From Candidatus Vicinibacter affinis (GTDB lineage: Bacteria; Bacteroidota; Bacteroidia; Chitinophagales; Saprospiraceae): a DNA stretch of 64,000 bases. Location of the stretch: positions 372,001 to 436,000 of the forward strand of contig JADJNH010000005.1 in assembly GCA_016714365.1 (NCBI GenBank), written 5' to 3'. This document shows positions 25,786-34,896 of this stretch, in pieces. Each line of letters begins with the position of its first letter. Positions within the stretch are counted from its first letter, which is position 1. The translations under genes were made by a program, and so were the position numbers. The notes beneath the pieces were generated by a model that worked only from the letters and a program-made list of their open reading frames with translations, was not told where the DNA came from and ran no database searches.

Positions 25786-26943
25786 ATGAAAGTTGGTGTT
25801 GTAGGAATGGGTGCTATGGGTCAAGGAATTGCACAGGTTGCAGCAATGGCTGATTGTGAGGTTGTGGTTTTTGATGCCTTTGCGCCAATGTTAGAAAAGG
25901 CCAAAGCAGAATTAACTAAGAGTCTTGATAATCTTGTCTACAAGTCAAAATTAAGTGAAGACCGGGCAAAAGTCATTAACTCTAGGTATCATTGGTGTCA
26001 TAGCTTAAATGAACTCTATAATTGTGAACTTATTATAGAAGCAGTAAAAGAGGATTTAGATACCAAAAAAAAATTATTTGGGGAATTAAGTAAGATAGTT
26101 TCCGATCAATGTATTTTAGCCAGCAATACTTCTTCATTATCAATTACCTCTTTGGCATCCAGTGTATTATTACCGCAAAGATTTATTGGAATCCATTTTT
26201 TTAATCCCGCACAAATTCTTCCTTTAGTAGAAATAATTCCCGCTGTCCAGACTGAAGAACAGCTTACCCAGAGTGTTTTACAGATTATTAAAAATTTTGG
26301 AAAAATTCCAATTCAGGTTAAGGACACACCAGGTTTTGTAGTCAATAGAATTGCAAGACCTTTTTATGGAGAGGCATTGAGAATTTTAGAAGAGGGCATT
26401 GCAGATATATACACCATCGATTGGGCCATGACAGAGCTTGGTCAGTTTAAAATGGGACCTTTCACTTTAATGGATTTTATAGGTCATGATATAAACTATC
26501 ACGTAACTGAAACTATTTTTAAAGATTTTTATTACGACCCACGATATAAGCCTTCTTTTACACAAAAAAGATTAGTTGAAGCCGGCTATCTGGGAAGAAA
26601 AACAGGAAAGGGATTCTATGATTATAGTAAGCCAATCCCTGTTTCCAAAATAGAATATAATTTAAATTTGGGTGAAGAAATCAAAAACAGGATAGTTGTG
26701 ATGTTAATAAATGAAGCCGCTGAGGCACTTCACTTAAATATTGCTTCTAGAGATGATATAGAAATAGCAATTACAAAAGGTGTTAATTACCCAAAGGGAC
26801 TTTTAAAATGGGCAGATGAAATTGGCATAGAGGAATGTGTACAAAGGTTGGATCATTTGTACAACCATTATCATGAAGATCGATATAGATGTTCTTCAAT
26901 TCTTCGTAAGATGTCCTATGAAGGTAAAATGTTTTTTAAATAA
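25786..26943 (+). CDS. paaH: 3-hydroxyacyl-CoA dehydrogenase, PaaH-like
   Basis: 385 residues from the ATG at 25786, placed so the Rossmann motif VGVVGMGAMGQGIAQ begins at residue 3; longer in-frame starts run back into paaD. The catalytic His-Glu pair lies in IGIHFFNPAQILPLVEII. PaaH oxidises (3S)-3-hydroxyadipyl-CoA to 3-oxoadipyl-CoA with NAD in phenylacetate beta-oxidation. The protein has the normal N-terminal NAD domain (to about 185) and two C-terminal dimerisation parts, without a hydratase fusion. Substrate assignment comes from gene context. Confidence 0.92.
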   Translation: MKVGVVGMGAMGQGIAQVAAMADCEVVVFDAFAPMLEKAKAELTKSLDNLVYKSKLSEDRAKVINSRYHWCHSLNELYNCELIIEAVKEDLDTKKKLFGELSKIVSDQCILASNTSSLSITSLASSVLLPQRFIGIHFFNPAQILPLVEIIPAVQTEEQLTQSVLQIIKNFGKIPIQVKDTPGFVVNRIARPFYGEALRILEEGIADIYTIDWAMTELGQFKMGPFTLMDFIGHDINYHVTETIFKDFYYDPRYKPSFTQKRLVEAGYLGRKTGKGFYDYSKPIPVSKIEYNLNLGEEIKNRIVVMLINEAAEALHLNIASRDDIEIAITKGVNYPKGLLKWADEIGIEECVQRLDHLYNHYHEDRYRCSSILRKMSYEGKMFFK

Positions 26944-26946
26944 GAT

Positions 26947-27372
26947 ATGGCCGGAGAAAATATAATTCCTGAAAAGGTACTGGAGAGAATGTTTAACGAA
27001 GATGGTTTTAGTCAATGGTTAGGAATTGAAAAAGTCTTAATAATGGAAGGCCATTGCATTTTAAGAATGAAAGTAAGAAAAGAGATGTTGAATGGGTTTA
27101 TGGTAGCACATGGTGGCATATCGTATTCATTGGCTGATAGTGCATTTGCTTTTTCTTGTAATAGTTACAACAAATTAAGTCTTTCCATTGAGACTTCAAT
27201 ATCGCACTCTAAACCAATAGTTGAAGATGATGTGTTAACAGCTGAGTCAAAAATGATCACCCAGTCTAATAAGATTGGAAATTATCAAGTATTAATTAAG
27301 AATCAAAATAATGAAATTGTAGCTGTATTTAATGGAATTTGTTACCGTACAGAAAAGCAAGTTGTAGAATAA
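26947..27372 (+). CDS. paaI: PaaI-type hotdog thioesterase
   Basis: 141 residues forming one hotdog domain. The catalytic-loop region GFMVAHGGISYSLADSAFAFSCNSY is conserved in PaaI (described in pieces: AHGGISY, LADSAFAF). PaaI hydrolyses phenylacetyl-CoA and hydroxyphenylacetyl-CoA and is thought to rescue CoA when intermediates build up. It starts 3 bases after paaH and its stop shares a base with the paaJ start (TAATG), so translation is likely coupled. Confidence 0.93.
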   Translation: MAGENIIPEKVLERMFNEDGFSQWLGIEKVLIMEGHCILRMKVRKEMLNGFMVAHGGISYSLADSAFAFSCNSYNKLSLSIETSISHSKPIVEDDVLTAESKMITQSNKIGNYQVLIKNQNNEIVAVFNGICYRTEKQVVE

Positions 27373-28577
27373 TGAAAACAAGTTATATAATTGATGGGGT
27401 CAGGACACCAATTGGGTCTTTGGGAGGAATGTTATCGACCGTTAGAACAGATGATCTTGCGGCCCATGTGATCAAGAAATTAATGGAAAAATTTAAAAAC
27501 CTTGACCCATTTTTAATCAGTGATGTAATATTGGGTTGTGCCAATCAATCCGGTGAAGACAACAGAAATATAGCTAGAATGGCCCTTTTACTGGCTGGAC
27601 TGCCGACTCATGTGCCAGGAGAAACAGTTAACAGGCTTTGCGCATCAGGTATGTCAGCAGTGGTTAACGCCCACCGTGCAATTCAAAATGGAGATGGTGA
27701 AATATTTATTGCGGGGGGTGTAGAAGGGATGACCAGAGGGCCATGGATTATTTCAAAAACAAGTTCAGCTTTTGGGAGGGATGCAAAGATGTTTGACAGC
27801 ACTTTTGGATGGCGATTTATTAATCCTTTAATGGAAAGAAATTATGGTTGCGATAGTATGGGGCAAACGGCTGAAAATTTAGCAAAAATGTACCAAATTT
27901 CCAGAGAAGACCAGGATTTGTTAGCCTATAATTCTCAAATGAAATATAATAAGGCTTTAAAATCAAATCGGTTTGAAAAGGAGATTGGAGCTATTGAGGT
28001 TCAAAGTGGTAAGAAGGATACCATATGGATGGTGAATGACGAATTTCCCAAGCCTGCAACGACGCCGGAGAAATTGTCAATGTTAAAACCAGCTTTTGAT
28101 GTAAATGGAACTGTCACTGCCGGTAATTCATCCGGCTTGAATGATGGGGCTGCAGCTTTGTTAATTGCTTCAGAAAAAGTTATATCTCAACAAAATCTTC
28201 AACCAATAGCACGTATTGTTTCAAATAGTGTAGTGGGAGTAGAACCACGGATCATGGGTATTGGACCTGTGGAAGCAAGTAAAAGGGCATTAGATAAGGC
28301 TGGCTTAAGAATTGGTGAAATGGATATTATTGAGTTAAACGAAGCATTTGCTGCTCAAGTGCTGGCTTGTACGCGTAACCTAGGATTGGAAGATGAAGAT
28401 CCCCGTTTAAATCCAAATGGAGGGGCTATTGCTTTAGGGCATCCTTTAGGTATGAGTGGTGCGAGGCTCATTCTTACAGCAGCTAAAGAATTGCAAGTGA
28501 GACAAAAAAAATATGCCTTGTGTACCATGTGTATTGGCGTTGGTCAGGGGTACGCAGTCATTTTAGAACGCGTTTGA
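27372..28577 (+). CDS. paaJ: Acetyl-CoA acyltransferase, PaaJ-like thiolase
   Basis: 401 residues from the ATG at 27372, which overlaps the paaI stop by one base. Thiolase catalytic residues are clear: nucleophile Cys90 in NRLCASG, His in GHPLGMSG and the second Cys in MCIGVGQG near the C-terminus. In this cluster it should cleave 3-oxoadipyl-CoA (and 3-oxo-5,6-dehydrosuberyl-CoA) to succinyl-CoA or a shorter acyl-CoA plus acetyl-CoA. It is the last gene of the cluster. No terminator hairpin was identified in the 190 bases that follow. Confidence 0.93.
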   Translation: MKTSYIIDGVRTPIGSLGGMLSTVRTDDLAAHVIKKLMEKFKNLDPFLISDVILGCANQSGEDNRNIARMALLLAGLPTHVPGETVNRLCASGMSAVVNAHRAIQNGDGEIFIAGGVEGMTRGPWIISKTSSAFGRDAKMFDSTFGWRFINPLMERNYGCDSMGQTAENLAKMYQISREDQDLLAYNSQMKYNKALKSNRFEKEIGAIEVQSGKKDTIWMVNDEFPKPATTPEKLSMLKPAFDVNGTVTAGNSSGLNDGAAALLIASEKVISQQNLQPIARIVSNSVVGVEPRIMGIGPVEASKRALDKAGLRIGEMDIIELNEAFAAQVLACTRNLGLEDEDPRLNPNGGAIALGHPLGMSGARLILTAAKELQVRQKKYALCTMCIGVGQGYAVILERV

Positions 28578-28742
28578 TGCCGAGCATAGTCAAGAATAGA
28601 ATCACTTTTTCAAACTCCACATTTCATTGTTAATAATTAAATTGATTTATGTAGCTTTTGAGATTTGTCGTTGAAACTATTAAATCTATCTTAAATATTA
28701 AGAAATTGGTATACTTATTAACCCAACAAATTATACCGGGGT

Positions 28743-28750
28743 TACTTTTG
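28743..28750 (+). promoter_or_regulatory. Possible -7 box before LolA/MucB-like gene
   Basis: TACTTTTG fits TAnnTTTG and ends 14 bases before the ATG at 28765. No TTG sits at the standard -33 position. Confidence 0.35.
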
Positions 28751-28764
28751 TAAAAAATTTAAAC

Positions 28765-29484
28765 ATGATAAACACGAAAATTTTTCTCAATCTGCTGATT
28801 GCATCTATTTTAGGAATCTCTGTATCTGTTTCAAAGGCACAAACAGCGGATGAAATTGTACAAAAGCATTTATCTGCTTTGGGCGGTGTGGAAAAACTCA
28901 AATCCATAAAATCGGTAGTGATGGAAGGTAAAATTACAGCACCTAATATGGAAATTGCAGTCAATATGACAACAATGCACAACAAGGCATGGCGGATGGA
29001 CATTGAATTGATGAGTATGAAAGGCTGGATGATTTTAAGACCTGATTCCGGGTGGGTTTTCATGCCTTTTCAAGGACAAACCACACCGGATGCAATGACA
29101 CCGGATGCAATTAAGGAGCAATTAGACCAATTAGACCTTGAATCCACCTTATGTAATTTTAAAGAAAAGGGCCATTCGGTTGAATATTTGGGAATGGACG
29201 ATGTGGAAGGAACAGAATGTTTTAAGCTTAAGACAATCACTAAATCAGGAAAAACCACTTACCAATTTATTGATCCTACCACCTATTACATTGTCAGAAC
29301 AATTTCCAAGCAAAAAGCTGGTGGAAAAGAGTTTGATGTACAAGCAGATTACAGCAATTATAAGCCAGTAGATGGGGGATATATTTTTCCACATACAGTT
29401 GCAAGTCAAAATGGACCCGTTGATTTTCAAAAGATTACTGTAAATGGAAATGTAGATGAAAGTATTTTCTCTCCAGCAAATTAA
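28765..29484 (+). CDS. Secreted LolA/MucB-like fold protein
   Basis: 239 residues. The signal peptide (1-25) ends in SKAQ. The mature part begins TADEIVQKHLSALGGVEKLKSI, the usual opening of the Bacteroidota outer-membrane lipoprotein-sorting-like family with the half-open beta-barrel of LolA and MucB. Later stretches (VEYLGMDDVEGTECFKLK, KTTYQFIDPTTYYIVRTI) fit the same fold. It is likely periplasmic and may bind lipids or lipoproteins. True LolA function is not shown, since Bacteroidota carry many such paralogs. A strong terminator follows, so it is monocistronic. Confidence 0.85.
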   Translation: MINTKIFLNLLIASILGISVSVSKAQTADEIVQKHLSALGGVEKLKSIKSVVMEGKITAPNMEIAVNMTTMHNKAWRMDIELMSMKGWMILRPDSGWVFMPFQGQTTPDAMTPDAIKEQLDQLDLESTLCNFKEKGHSVEYLGMDDVEGTECFKLKTITKSGKTTYQFIDPTTYYIVRTISKQKAGGKEFDVQADYSNYKPVDGGYIFPHTVASQNGPVDFQKITVNGNVDESIFSPAN

Positions 29485-29496
29485 TTTTTAAGTAAG

Positions 29497-29537
29497 AAAA
29501 AAAGACACGACAAATGAAAGTTTGGCGTGTCTTTTTT
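29497..29537 (+). terminator. Rho-independent terminator
   Basis: A-tract plus GACACG (29504-29509) pairs with CGTGTC (29526-29531), followed by a run of T. The A and T tracts extend the stem by several pairs. It ends the LolA/MucB-like gene. Confidence 0.85.
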
Positions 29538-29596
29538 ATTAGGCCAATCCTTTAATATTAACTCATTAATTAATCCTATACAAATTTCAAATTCCT

Positions 29597-32500
29597 ATGA
29601 AAATTGCAATGCATATTTTCTTTTGTCTAGTTCTAATAGATAGTCTTTATTCACAGGTGAAGATCAATTCCGCAACTTTTGGGGCTATTGAAGCCAGGGC
29701 GATGGGTCCTGGAACTATGAGTGGTAGAATTACGGCGATTGAAGGGGTGAATCAGGATGGGAAGACACTTTATATTGGAACTGCCGGAGGGGGTGTTTGG
29801 AAAAGTACAAATGCTGGGGCCTCATTTATTTCAATTTTTGACAAGTATTGTCAATCTATTGGAGCTTTGGCTATTGATCAAATGAATCCTTCAAACATTT
29901 TCGTAGGTACAGGAGAAAGCAATATGAGGAACTCTGTTTCAATTGGAACAGGTTTGTATAAATCAAACGATGCCGGCGCCAATTGGATAAAATTAGGACT
30001 TGATAGCACAGAACACATTAGTAAGGTGATATTGGACCCAAAAAATTCTAATACGATTTATGTTGCTTCCCCAGGACCACTTTGGTCAGATAGCCCCCAC
30101 CGAGGATTATATAAATCAATGGACGGAGGAAGAACATGGGATAAAATATTGTTTATTGACACGAAGACAGGATGTGCAGATATAGCAATAGACCCCAACA
30201 ATCCTTCAATTATTTATGCCACCACATGGGAATTCAGGAGAACGCCATATTCCTTTAATTCCGGTGGAAAAGGAAGTGGGTTTTATAAATCTTCCGACGG
30301 TGGCAAAAACTGGAAAAGGATAAGCAAAGGCCTTCCTGAAGGTGATTTTGGAAGAATTGCACTTGCACTTGCCCCTAGCGCACCTCAAAATCTTATAGCA
30401 ATTGTAGAATCCAATAAAACAGGGCTATATATATCTTCTGATGCTGGCGAAAGCTGGAAACAGCAATCGGCAACGATGAATGTTGTGTCAAGACCTTTTT
30501 ATTTTTCCACAATTGTGGTAGATCCAAAAGATCCTAAGAGAGTATACAGGCCGGCTTTTAATTTTTCTTATTCTGATGATGGAGGGTATTCATTCAATGA
30601 TGCTTCCAATGATGGAGGTTGGGTACACTCAGATCACCATGCCTTATGGATTAATCCAAATAATACTAACTTTTTAGTTTTGGGAACGGATGGTGGAGTT
30701 TACTTAAGCAACGACCGCGGAGCAACCTTTACTTTTTGCCAAAATCTACCTGTTGGACAATTTTACCACATTGCGGTTGATGATGCGAAACCTTATAATA
30801 TTTATGGAGGGTTGCAGGATAATGGAAGTTGGATCGCACCATCTGCAAAACCAGGCGGAGTTTCCAATGGTGATTGGAAAGGATTGTATTGGGGTGATGG
30901 ATTTTGGACGATACCAGATATGTCTGATGCTGGAACAGCATATGCGGAAGCACAAGGAGGAAATATGGCCAGAATAGATCTCAATACGTTTAAGTCTTAT
31001 CCAATTCAACCAAAGCAAACTTCACTGGAGGATAAGTTGAGGTGGAATTGGAATACTCCTATAATAAACGGGAAGAACAATAGAAAAAACCTTTATGTAG
31101 GTGCGCAATATCTTTATAAATCAACTGATCAGGGACAGAATTGGATTCGAATTTCCCCAGATCTCACCACCAATAATAAAAACAAACAGCAGCAGGAAAA
31201 TTCCGGAGGATTAAGTGCAGATAATACCAGTGCTGAGAATCATTGTACCATATTTACTGCAGCGGAGTCTCCACTAAACGAAAGTATCATTTGGGTGGGA
31301 ACAGATGATGGCAATCTACAGGTAACCCTTAATGGTGGAAAAACCTGGAAAAATGTATCGGAAGAATATATAAAAGCAGGCATTCCTGCACAAACCTGGA
31401 TATCAAGTATTGAACCATCCAGATTTGATGTGAATACAGTTTATGTCACTTTAGATAATCACATGTATGGAGACCACAACACATATCTAATAAAAACAAA
31501 AGATGGTGGAAAAACCTGGAATAGACTGAATAATTCTGAATTTACAGGATTTGCGCACAAAATTGCTGAGGATAGGATGAACAAGGATTTACTATTTCTT
31601 GGAACGGAAATGGGGATGTTTGTCAGTCTAGATGCCGGAAATAATTGGTTCAGGATGAAAAATAACATTCCTGAATTTGCCTTGGTAAGAGACATTCAGG
31701 TACATCCCTCTGAGAATGCTTTGATTATTGGGACACATGGTAGAGGGGTTTATGTTTTTGATGATATATCTGCCTTAAGGACCATGAATAAGGAAGTAGC
31801 TGAAAAGGAAATCCATCTATTTAAAATTAGCGAGATGGTGCTTTCAGACGGTAAATATGGAGGAGGAAGTCCATTTTCAGGAGGGTGGAATGCACCCAAT
31901 CCGGAGGAGTTAGTTCCAATTCAATATTATCTTAAAGATCGACTTATGGATGGAGATGTAAAGATTGAAATTTATGATCAAGATAAAAAATTAGTACAAA
32001 GCATTCCCGGAGGAAAGCGAAAAGGAATTAATAAAGTTTATTGGAATTTTAGAATGAAACCCCCAAAAGTGGCAGAAGGAGGGACTAAATTGGATTTTGG
32101 AGGATTTTTAGCACCACAGGTTTTACCGGGAACTTATTCAGTAAAGCTTAAAGTTGGCGACAGAGAATTACAAGACCAGATTATCTTGATTCATAGAGAT
32201 GAGAAGAATTATACATTGGAAGACAGGAAGTTACAATATGAGGCTGGAATGAAGTATTTCAAGATGCATGAGGACTTGGCTAAGACAGTAGATGACATTA
32301 ATAGAGAACAGAAACTGATTAAAGAATCTAAAGAGAAATTTAAATCTAAAAAATCAAAAGAAGCTGCTGATCAATATTTTGATCAACTTGAAAATCTTAG
32401 ATCAACATTGTTGGCTACCAAACAAAAATCAATTTTTGCCGATGAGACCAAATTGCGGGAAGAGATAACTGAGGCCTATGGTGCAGTAGTGCAAAGTCAA

Positions 32501-32656
32501 CAAAGACCATCTAATTTATCCATTGAACGAATACCAGTTTTACAAAAACGCATCGACCAGTCCAAAGCGACTTTTCAGGAAATAAAGGATAAACAAGGAT
32601 CCAAATTTCTTAAGCATCTGAAAGATGAAGGGCTTAATTTGCCTTTAAAATCGTAA
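29597..32656 (+). CDS. Large secreted BNR/sortilin-like beta-propeller protein
   Basis: 1019 residues with a signal peptide (1-20, ending LYSQ). From about residue 30 to 735 there are many BNR/Asp-box-type repeats of the form SxDGGxxW: STNAGASF, SNDAGANW, SMDGGRTW, SSDGGKNW, SSDAGESW, LNGGKTW, TKDGGKTW, SLDAGNNW. These indicate one or two VPS10/sortilin-type propellers. The C-terminal 250 residues include a FlgD-like Ig segment (VKIEIYDQDKKLVQSIPGG) and a helical region. Bacteroidota proteins of this type are extracytoplasmic and often annotated as glycosyl hydrolase or VPS10-domain proteins, but no catalytic site is evident. No T9SS domain was seen. Confidence 0.9.
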   Translation: MKIAMHIFFCLVLIDSLYSQVKINSATFGAIEARAMGPGTMSGRITAIEGVNQDGKTLYIGTAGGGVWKSTNAGASFISIFDKYCQSIGALAIDQMNPSNIFVGTGESNMRNSVSIGTGLYKSNDAGANWIKLGLDSTEHISKVILDPKNSNTIYVASPGPLWSDSPHRGLYKSMDGGRTWDKILFIDTKTGCADIAIDPNNPSIIYATTWEFRRTPYSFNSGGKGSGFYKSSDGGKNWKRISKGLPEGDFGRIALALAPSAPQNLIAIVESNKTGLYISSDAGESWKQQSATMNVVSRPFYFSTIVVDPKDPKRVYRPAFNFSYSDDGGYSFNDASNDGGWVHSDHHALWINPNNTNFLVLGTDGGVYLSNDRGATFTFCQNLPVGQFYHIAVDDAKPYNIYGGLQDNGSWIAPSAKPGGVSNGDWKGLYWGDGFWTIPDMSDAGTAYAEAQGGNMARIDLNTFKSYPIQPKQTSLEDKLRWNWNTPIINGKNNRKNLYVGAQYLYKSTDQGQNWIRISPDLTTNNKNKQQQENSGGLSADNTSAENHCTIFTAAESPLNESIIWVGTDDGNLQVTLNGGKTWKNVSEEYIKAGIPAQTWISSIEPSRFDVNTVYVTLDNHMYGDHNTYLIKTKDGGKTWNRLNNSEFTGFAHKIAEDRMNKDLLFLGTEMGMFVSLDAGNNWFRMKNNIPEFALVRDIQVHPSENALIIGTHGRGVYVFDDISALRTMNKEVAEKEIHLFKISEMVLSDGKYGGGSPFSGGWNAPNPEELVPIQYYLKDRLMDGDVKIEIYDQDKKLVQSIPGGKRKGINKVYWNFRMKPPKVAEGGTKLDFGGFLAPQVLPGTYSVKLKVGDRELQDQIILIHRDEKNYTLEDRKLQYEAGMKYFKMHEDLAKTVDDINREQKLIKESKEKFKSKKSKEAADQYFDQLENLRSTLLATKQKSIFADETKLREEITEAYGAVVQSQQRPSNLSIERIPVLQKRIDQSKATFQEIKDKQGSKFLKHLKDEGLNLPLKS

Positions 32657-32781
32657 TAACTGAAAGTTTAAGTTTTGAGATTGCTTACGAATCAAAGCCA
32701 GAGGAATATTAGCCAACATTGAAAGGATTCCAATAAAATTCAAGAAATTCTAAAGCTTGGTATAATTTTTGTTGCCAAATA

Positions 32782-32798
32782 GAATGAATGAATGAAAC
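32782..32798 (+). repeat. 17-bp direct repeat, copy 1
   Basis: GAATGAATGAATGAAAC, identical to 33049-33065. Its last four bases form the start of a 9-bp inverted repeat (32795-32803 with 32815-32823). Confidence 0.8.
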
Positions 32799-33048
32799 AA
32801 TCGGCAGTGGAAGTCGATTGTTTAAATTGATCTAATTTGGAACCTATATTATTTTATTTGTATTGTTTGGGTCAAAGATTGACCAAAGACTTAGCCATAA
32901 GTTCTGGTAAACAAGAGGTTATACCCCAATTAGATTTAACATTTATAAGATTTTTTCTTTGGAAAAGTTTCCATTTAGGAATCCATTATAGAGCAAGTGA
33001 GTTATGCCCTTTACAGGTTTGGAGTACTTCGATTAGAAATACTTGAGT

Positions 33049-33065
33049 GAATGAATGAATGAAAC
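33049..33065 (+). repeat. 17-bp direct repeat, copy 2
   Basis: GAATGAATGAATGAAAC, identical to 32782-32798, immediately before the bidirectional terminator that follows tRNA-Leu. Confidence 0.8.
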
Positions 33066-33066
33066 C

Positions 33067-33100
33067 AAAAAAGGCGCCATCGAAAGATGAGCGCCTTTTT
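33067..33100 (-). terminator. Bidirectional terminator beside tRNA-Leu
   Basis: AAAAAAGGCGC pairs with GCGCCTTTTT, with an inner CATC-GAAA-GATG tetraloop hairpin. It lies 8 bases past the 3' end of the minus-strand tRNA-Leu and can also end plus-strand transcription from the propeller gene. Confidence 0.85.
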
Positions 33101-33107
33101 GGCTTTG

Positions 33108-33192
33108 TACCGAAAGTGGGACTCGAACCCACACGACTTTAAAGGTCACTGGATTTTGAGTCCAGCGCGTCTACCAGTTCCGCCATTTCGGT
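33108..33192 (-). tRNA. tRNA-Leu (anticodon CAA)
   Basis: On the minus strand the sequence folds as a type II tRNA. The acceptor stem is ACCGAAA / TTTCGGT with discriminator A. The D-arm follows U8 G9 with GCGGAACTGGTAGACGC, the anticodon stem is CTGGA / TCCAG around the loop CTCAAAA (anticodon CAA, reading UUG), the long variable arm has a GAC/GTC stem, and the T-arm is GTGGG-TTCGAGT-CCCAC. CCA is not encoded. An A-U first acceptor pair is used rather than G-C. Confidence 0.95.
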
Positions 33193-33292
33193 GCAGGCGG
33201 GTTTGTTACGGGGAGCAAAAATAAAGATTTTCCAATACTGAAGAAATAAATAAATCAATTTGAGCAATTATTAGCCTCAATGATTTGAATAA

Positions 33293-34789
33293 TCAGGTTT
33301 GACTAAGTTCTTCAGATATTAAATTATCCGTATCATCTGAGTCCTGGTCAAAACTCAAAAGACTGTTGGGCAAACTTTTCCGACTAGTTAAGCCAAGTTT
33401 CTTAAGTTTCATGGCATGGTCAACCAGATTGCCTTTACCATCACGAAGTTTTTTAATGGCCTCACCATAAGCCTCGCTTGATCTGTTTAGATGCTTACCA
33501 ATTTCTTCCATACTTTCTGCAAAACCAAGGAATTTGTCCAATAAGCGTTCCCCCTGTTTTGCAATTTCTATTGCATTACGATTTTGACTTTCCCTCTTCC
33601 AAAGATCAGCAATCAGTTTCAGAGCTGCAATAAGATTAGTTGGACTGATTAACAACACTCTTTTGTTATAGGCAAAAGACCATAGGTCCCTATCTGCCTG
33701 GATTGCAACCATATAGGCGGGTTCAATTGGTATGAACATCATCACAAAGTCAAGAGATTTGGCAAGTTGTTCATACTTCTTACGACTCAATTCTTCTATG
33801 TGATTTTTAATAGATTGAATATGTTGTTTAAGAGCTTCTGTTTGTTCTTCTTTTGAATCGGAACTGCAAAAGCGATCATAAGCAACAAGTGATACTTTTG
33901 AATCAATTACAATAGTTCTTTCTTCAGGCAGGTAGACCATAACATCGGGCCTGAACTCCCTACCTTCTTCATCCTTTAAACTTTCCTGAATTACATATTC
34001 CCTATTTTTCTGAAGTCCAGATTGATCCAATATACTTTCCAAAATAATTTCGCCCCAATTTCCCATTTTTTTGGCATCACCTTTTAAGGCAGAAGTCAAG
34101 TTTTTTGCATCGTTACTCAGTCGGTTATTTAGTTCAATCAATTCTTTTATACGATCTTCCAGGCTGAATCTTTGTTTGGATTCTTTGTCATAAGTTTCTT
34201 CCACCTTTTTTTTAAAACTATCTAAATTTTCGCCGAGTGGTTTAAGCAGGTTTTCGATATTATCTTTATTAGTTTGAGTAAATTTTATTGATTTCTCTTC
34301 CATGATTTTGTTCGCCATGTTTTGGAATTCTGTCATAGATTGATTTCTAAAATCTTCAATTTCCTTTTTATGTGTTTGCAGTTTCTCAAGTAGATAGCGA
34401 TTATCCGATTCAATTGTGTTAAGCTTTTTTGACAATTCTGTAATTTCAAATTGTTGAATGGTGTTCGTTTTTTTTTGTTCGTCAAGATCGCTTTTCAAAA
34501 TACTGAATTGTTGTCGCGCATTTTCAAGTGTCGCTTGAAGAGTAGATCTTTCGGCAATTAGATTAGTGAAATTTAAACGAGTCTCTTCCAATTTTTGAAG
34601 ATTTTGAGAAAATTCAAATTGAACTCTATTATTTTGATCTTGTAAAATTTGGTTTTGAGTAGTTAGGTCATGACTTTTTCTTTCTAATTCCAGATATATA
34701 TCTTTACTTACTACATTTGATTTATAGATGAGTAGTACAACAATTCCTATTGATATTCCAATAAGGAGATACAATATTTCAATGGGCAT
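33293..34789 (-). CDS. rmuC: DNA recombination protein RmuC
   Basis: 498 residues from the ATG at 34789 (MPIEILYLL); an in-frame start at 34849 would add 20 residues ahead of the membrane segment. It has an N-terminal transmembrane helix (about 3-22), a long coiled coil (about 28-200) and the conserved C-terminal RmuC nuclease-like domain with GNWGEIILESILDQSGL, RPDVMVYLPEERTIVIDSKVSL and FIPIEPAYM (MGNWGE at about 245). RmuC limits inversions at inverted repeats and has a PD-(D/E)XK-like core. It is the last gene of the ridA-trpS-FAH-rmuC run. Confidence 0.94.
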   Translation of the reverse strand: MPIEILYLLIGISIGIVVLLIYKSNVVSKDIYLELERKSHDLTTQNQILQDQNNRVQFEFSQNLQKLEETRLNFTNLIAERSTLQATLENARQQFSILKSDLDEQKKTNTIQQFEITELSKKLNTIESDNRYLLEKLQTHKKEIEDFRNQSMTEFQNMANKIMEEKSIKFTQTNKDNIENLLKPLGENLDSFKKKVEETYDKESKQRFSLEDRIKELIELNNRLSNDAKNLTSALKGDAKKMGNWGEIILESILDQSGLQKNREYVIQESLKDEEGREFRPDVMVYLPEERTIVIDSKVSLVAYDRFCSSDSKEEQTEALKQHIQSIKNHIEELSRKKYEQLAKSLDFVMMFIPIEPAYMVAIQADRDLWSFAYNKRVLLISPTNLIAALKLIADLWKRESQNRNAIEIAKQGERLLDKFLGFAESMEEIGKHLNRSSEAYGEAIKKLRDGKGNLVDHAMKLKKLGLTSRKSLPNSLLSFDQDSDDTDNLISEELSQT

Positions 34790-34896
34790 AGGGGTATGTT
34801 TGAAATTAAAATAAATATTCTCAAAAATTAAAAGCCTAACGGCTATCAAGAGTTAAAGATAACAATGCTTAAGAGAATATTATATATTGAAAAGAG

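Larger units (their letters stand above)
32657..33107. other. Intergenic region with paired short repeats
   Basis: 450 bases without a convincing gene. A 69-codon ORF with a TTG start (32837-33046) has no recognisable features and was not accepted. The 17-mer GAATGAATGAATGAAAC occurs twice, at 32782-32798 and 33049-33065. Each copy runs straight into a hairpin: AAACAATCG / CGATTGTTT (32795-32823) and the terminator at 33067-33100. Confidence 0.6.

Noticed and set aside
32837..33046. 69-codon ORF with TTG start downstream of the propeller gene
   Set aside because: No ribosome-binding site, family resemblance or conserved-looking composition; it lies in a repeat-bracketed intergenic gap.
33107..33194. 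Apparent C-A mismatch at acceptor position 2 of tRNA-Leu
   Set aside because: It arises only if the tRNA is started at GCACCGA. Aligning U8-G9 correctly gives the acceptor ACCGAAA, which pairs perfectly with TTTCGGT.
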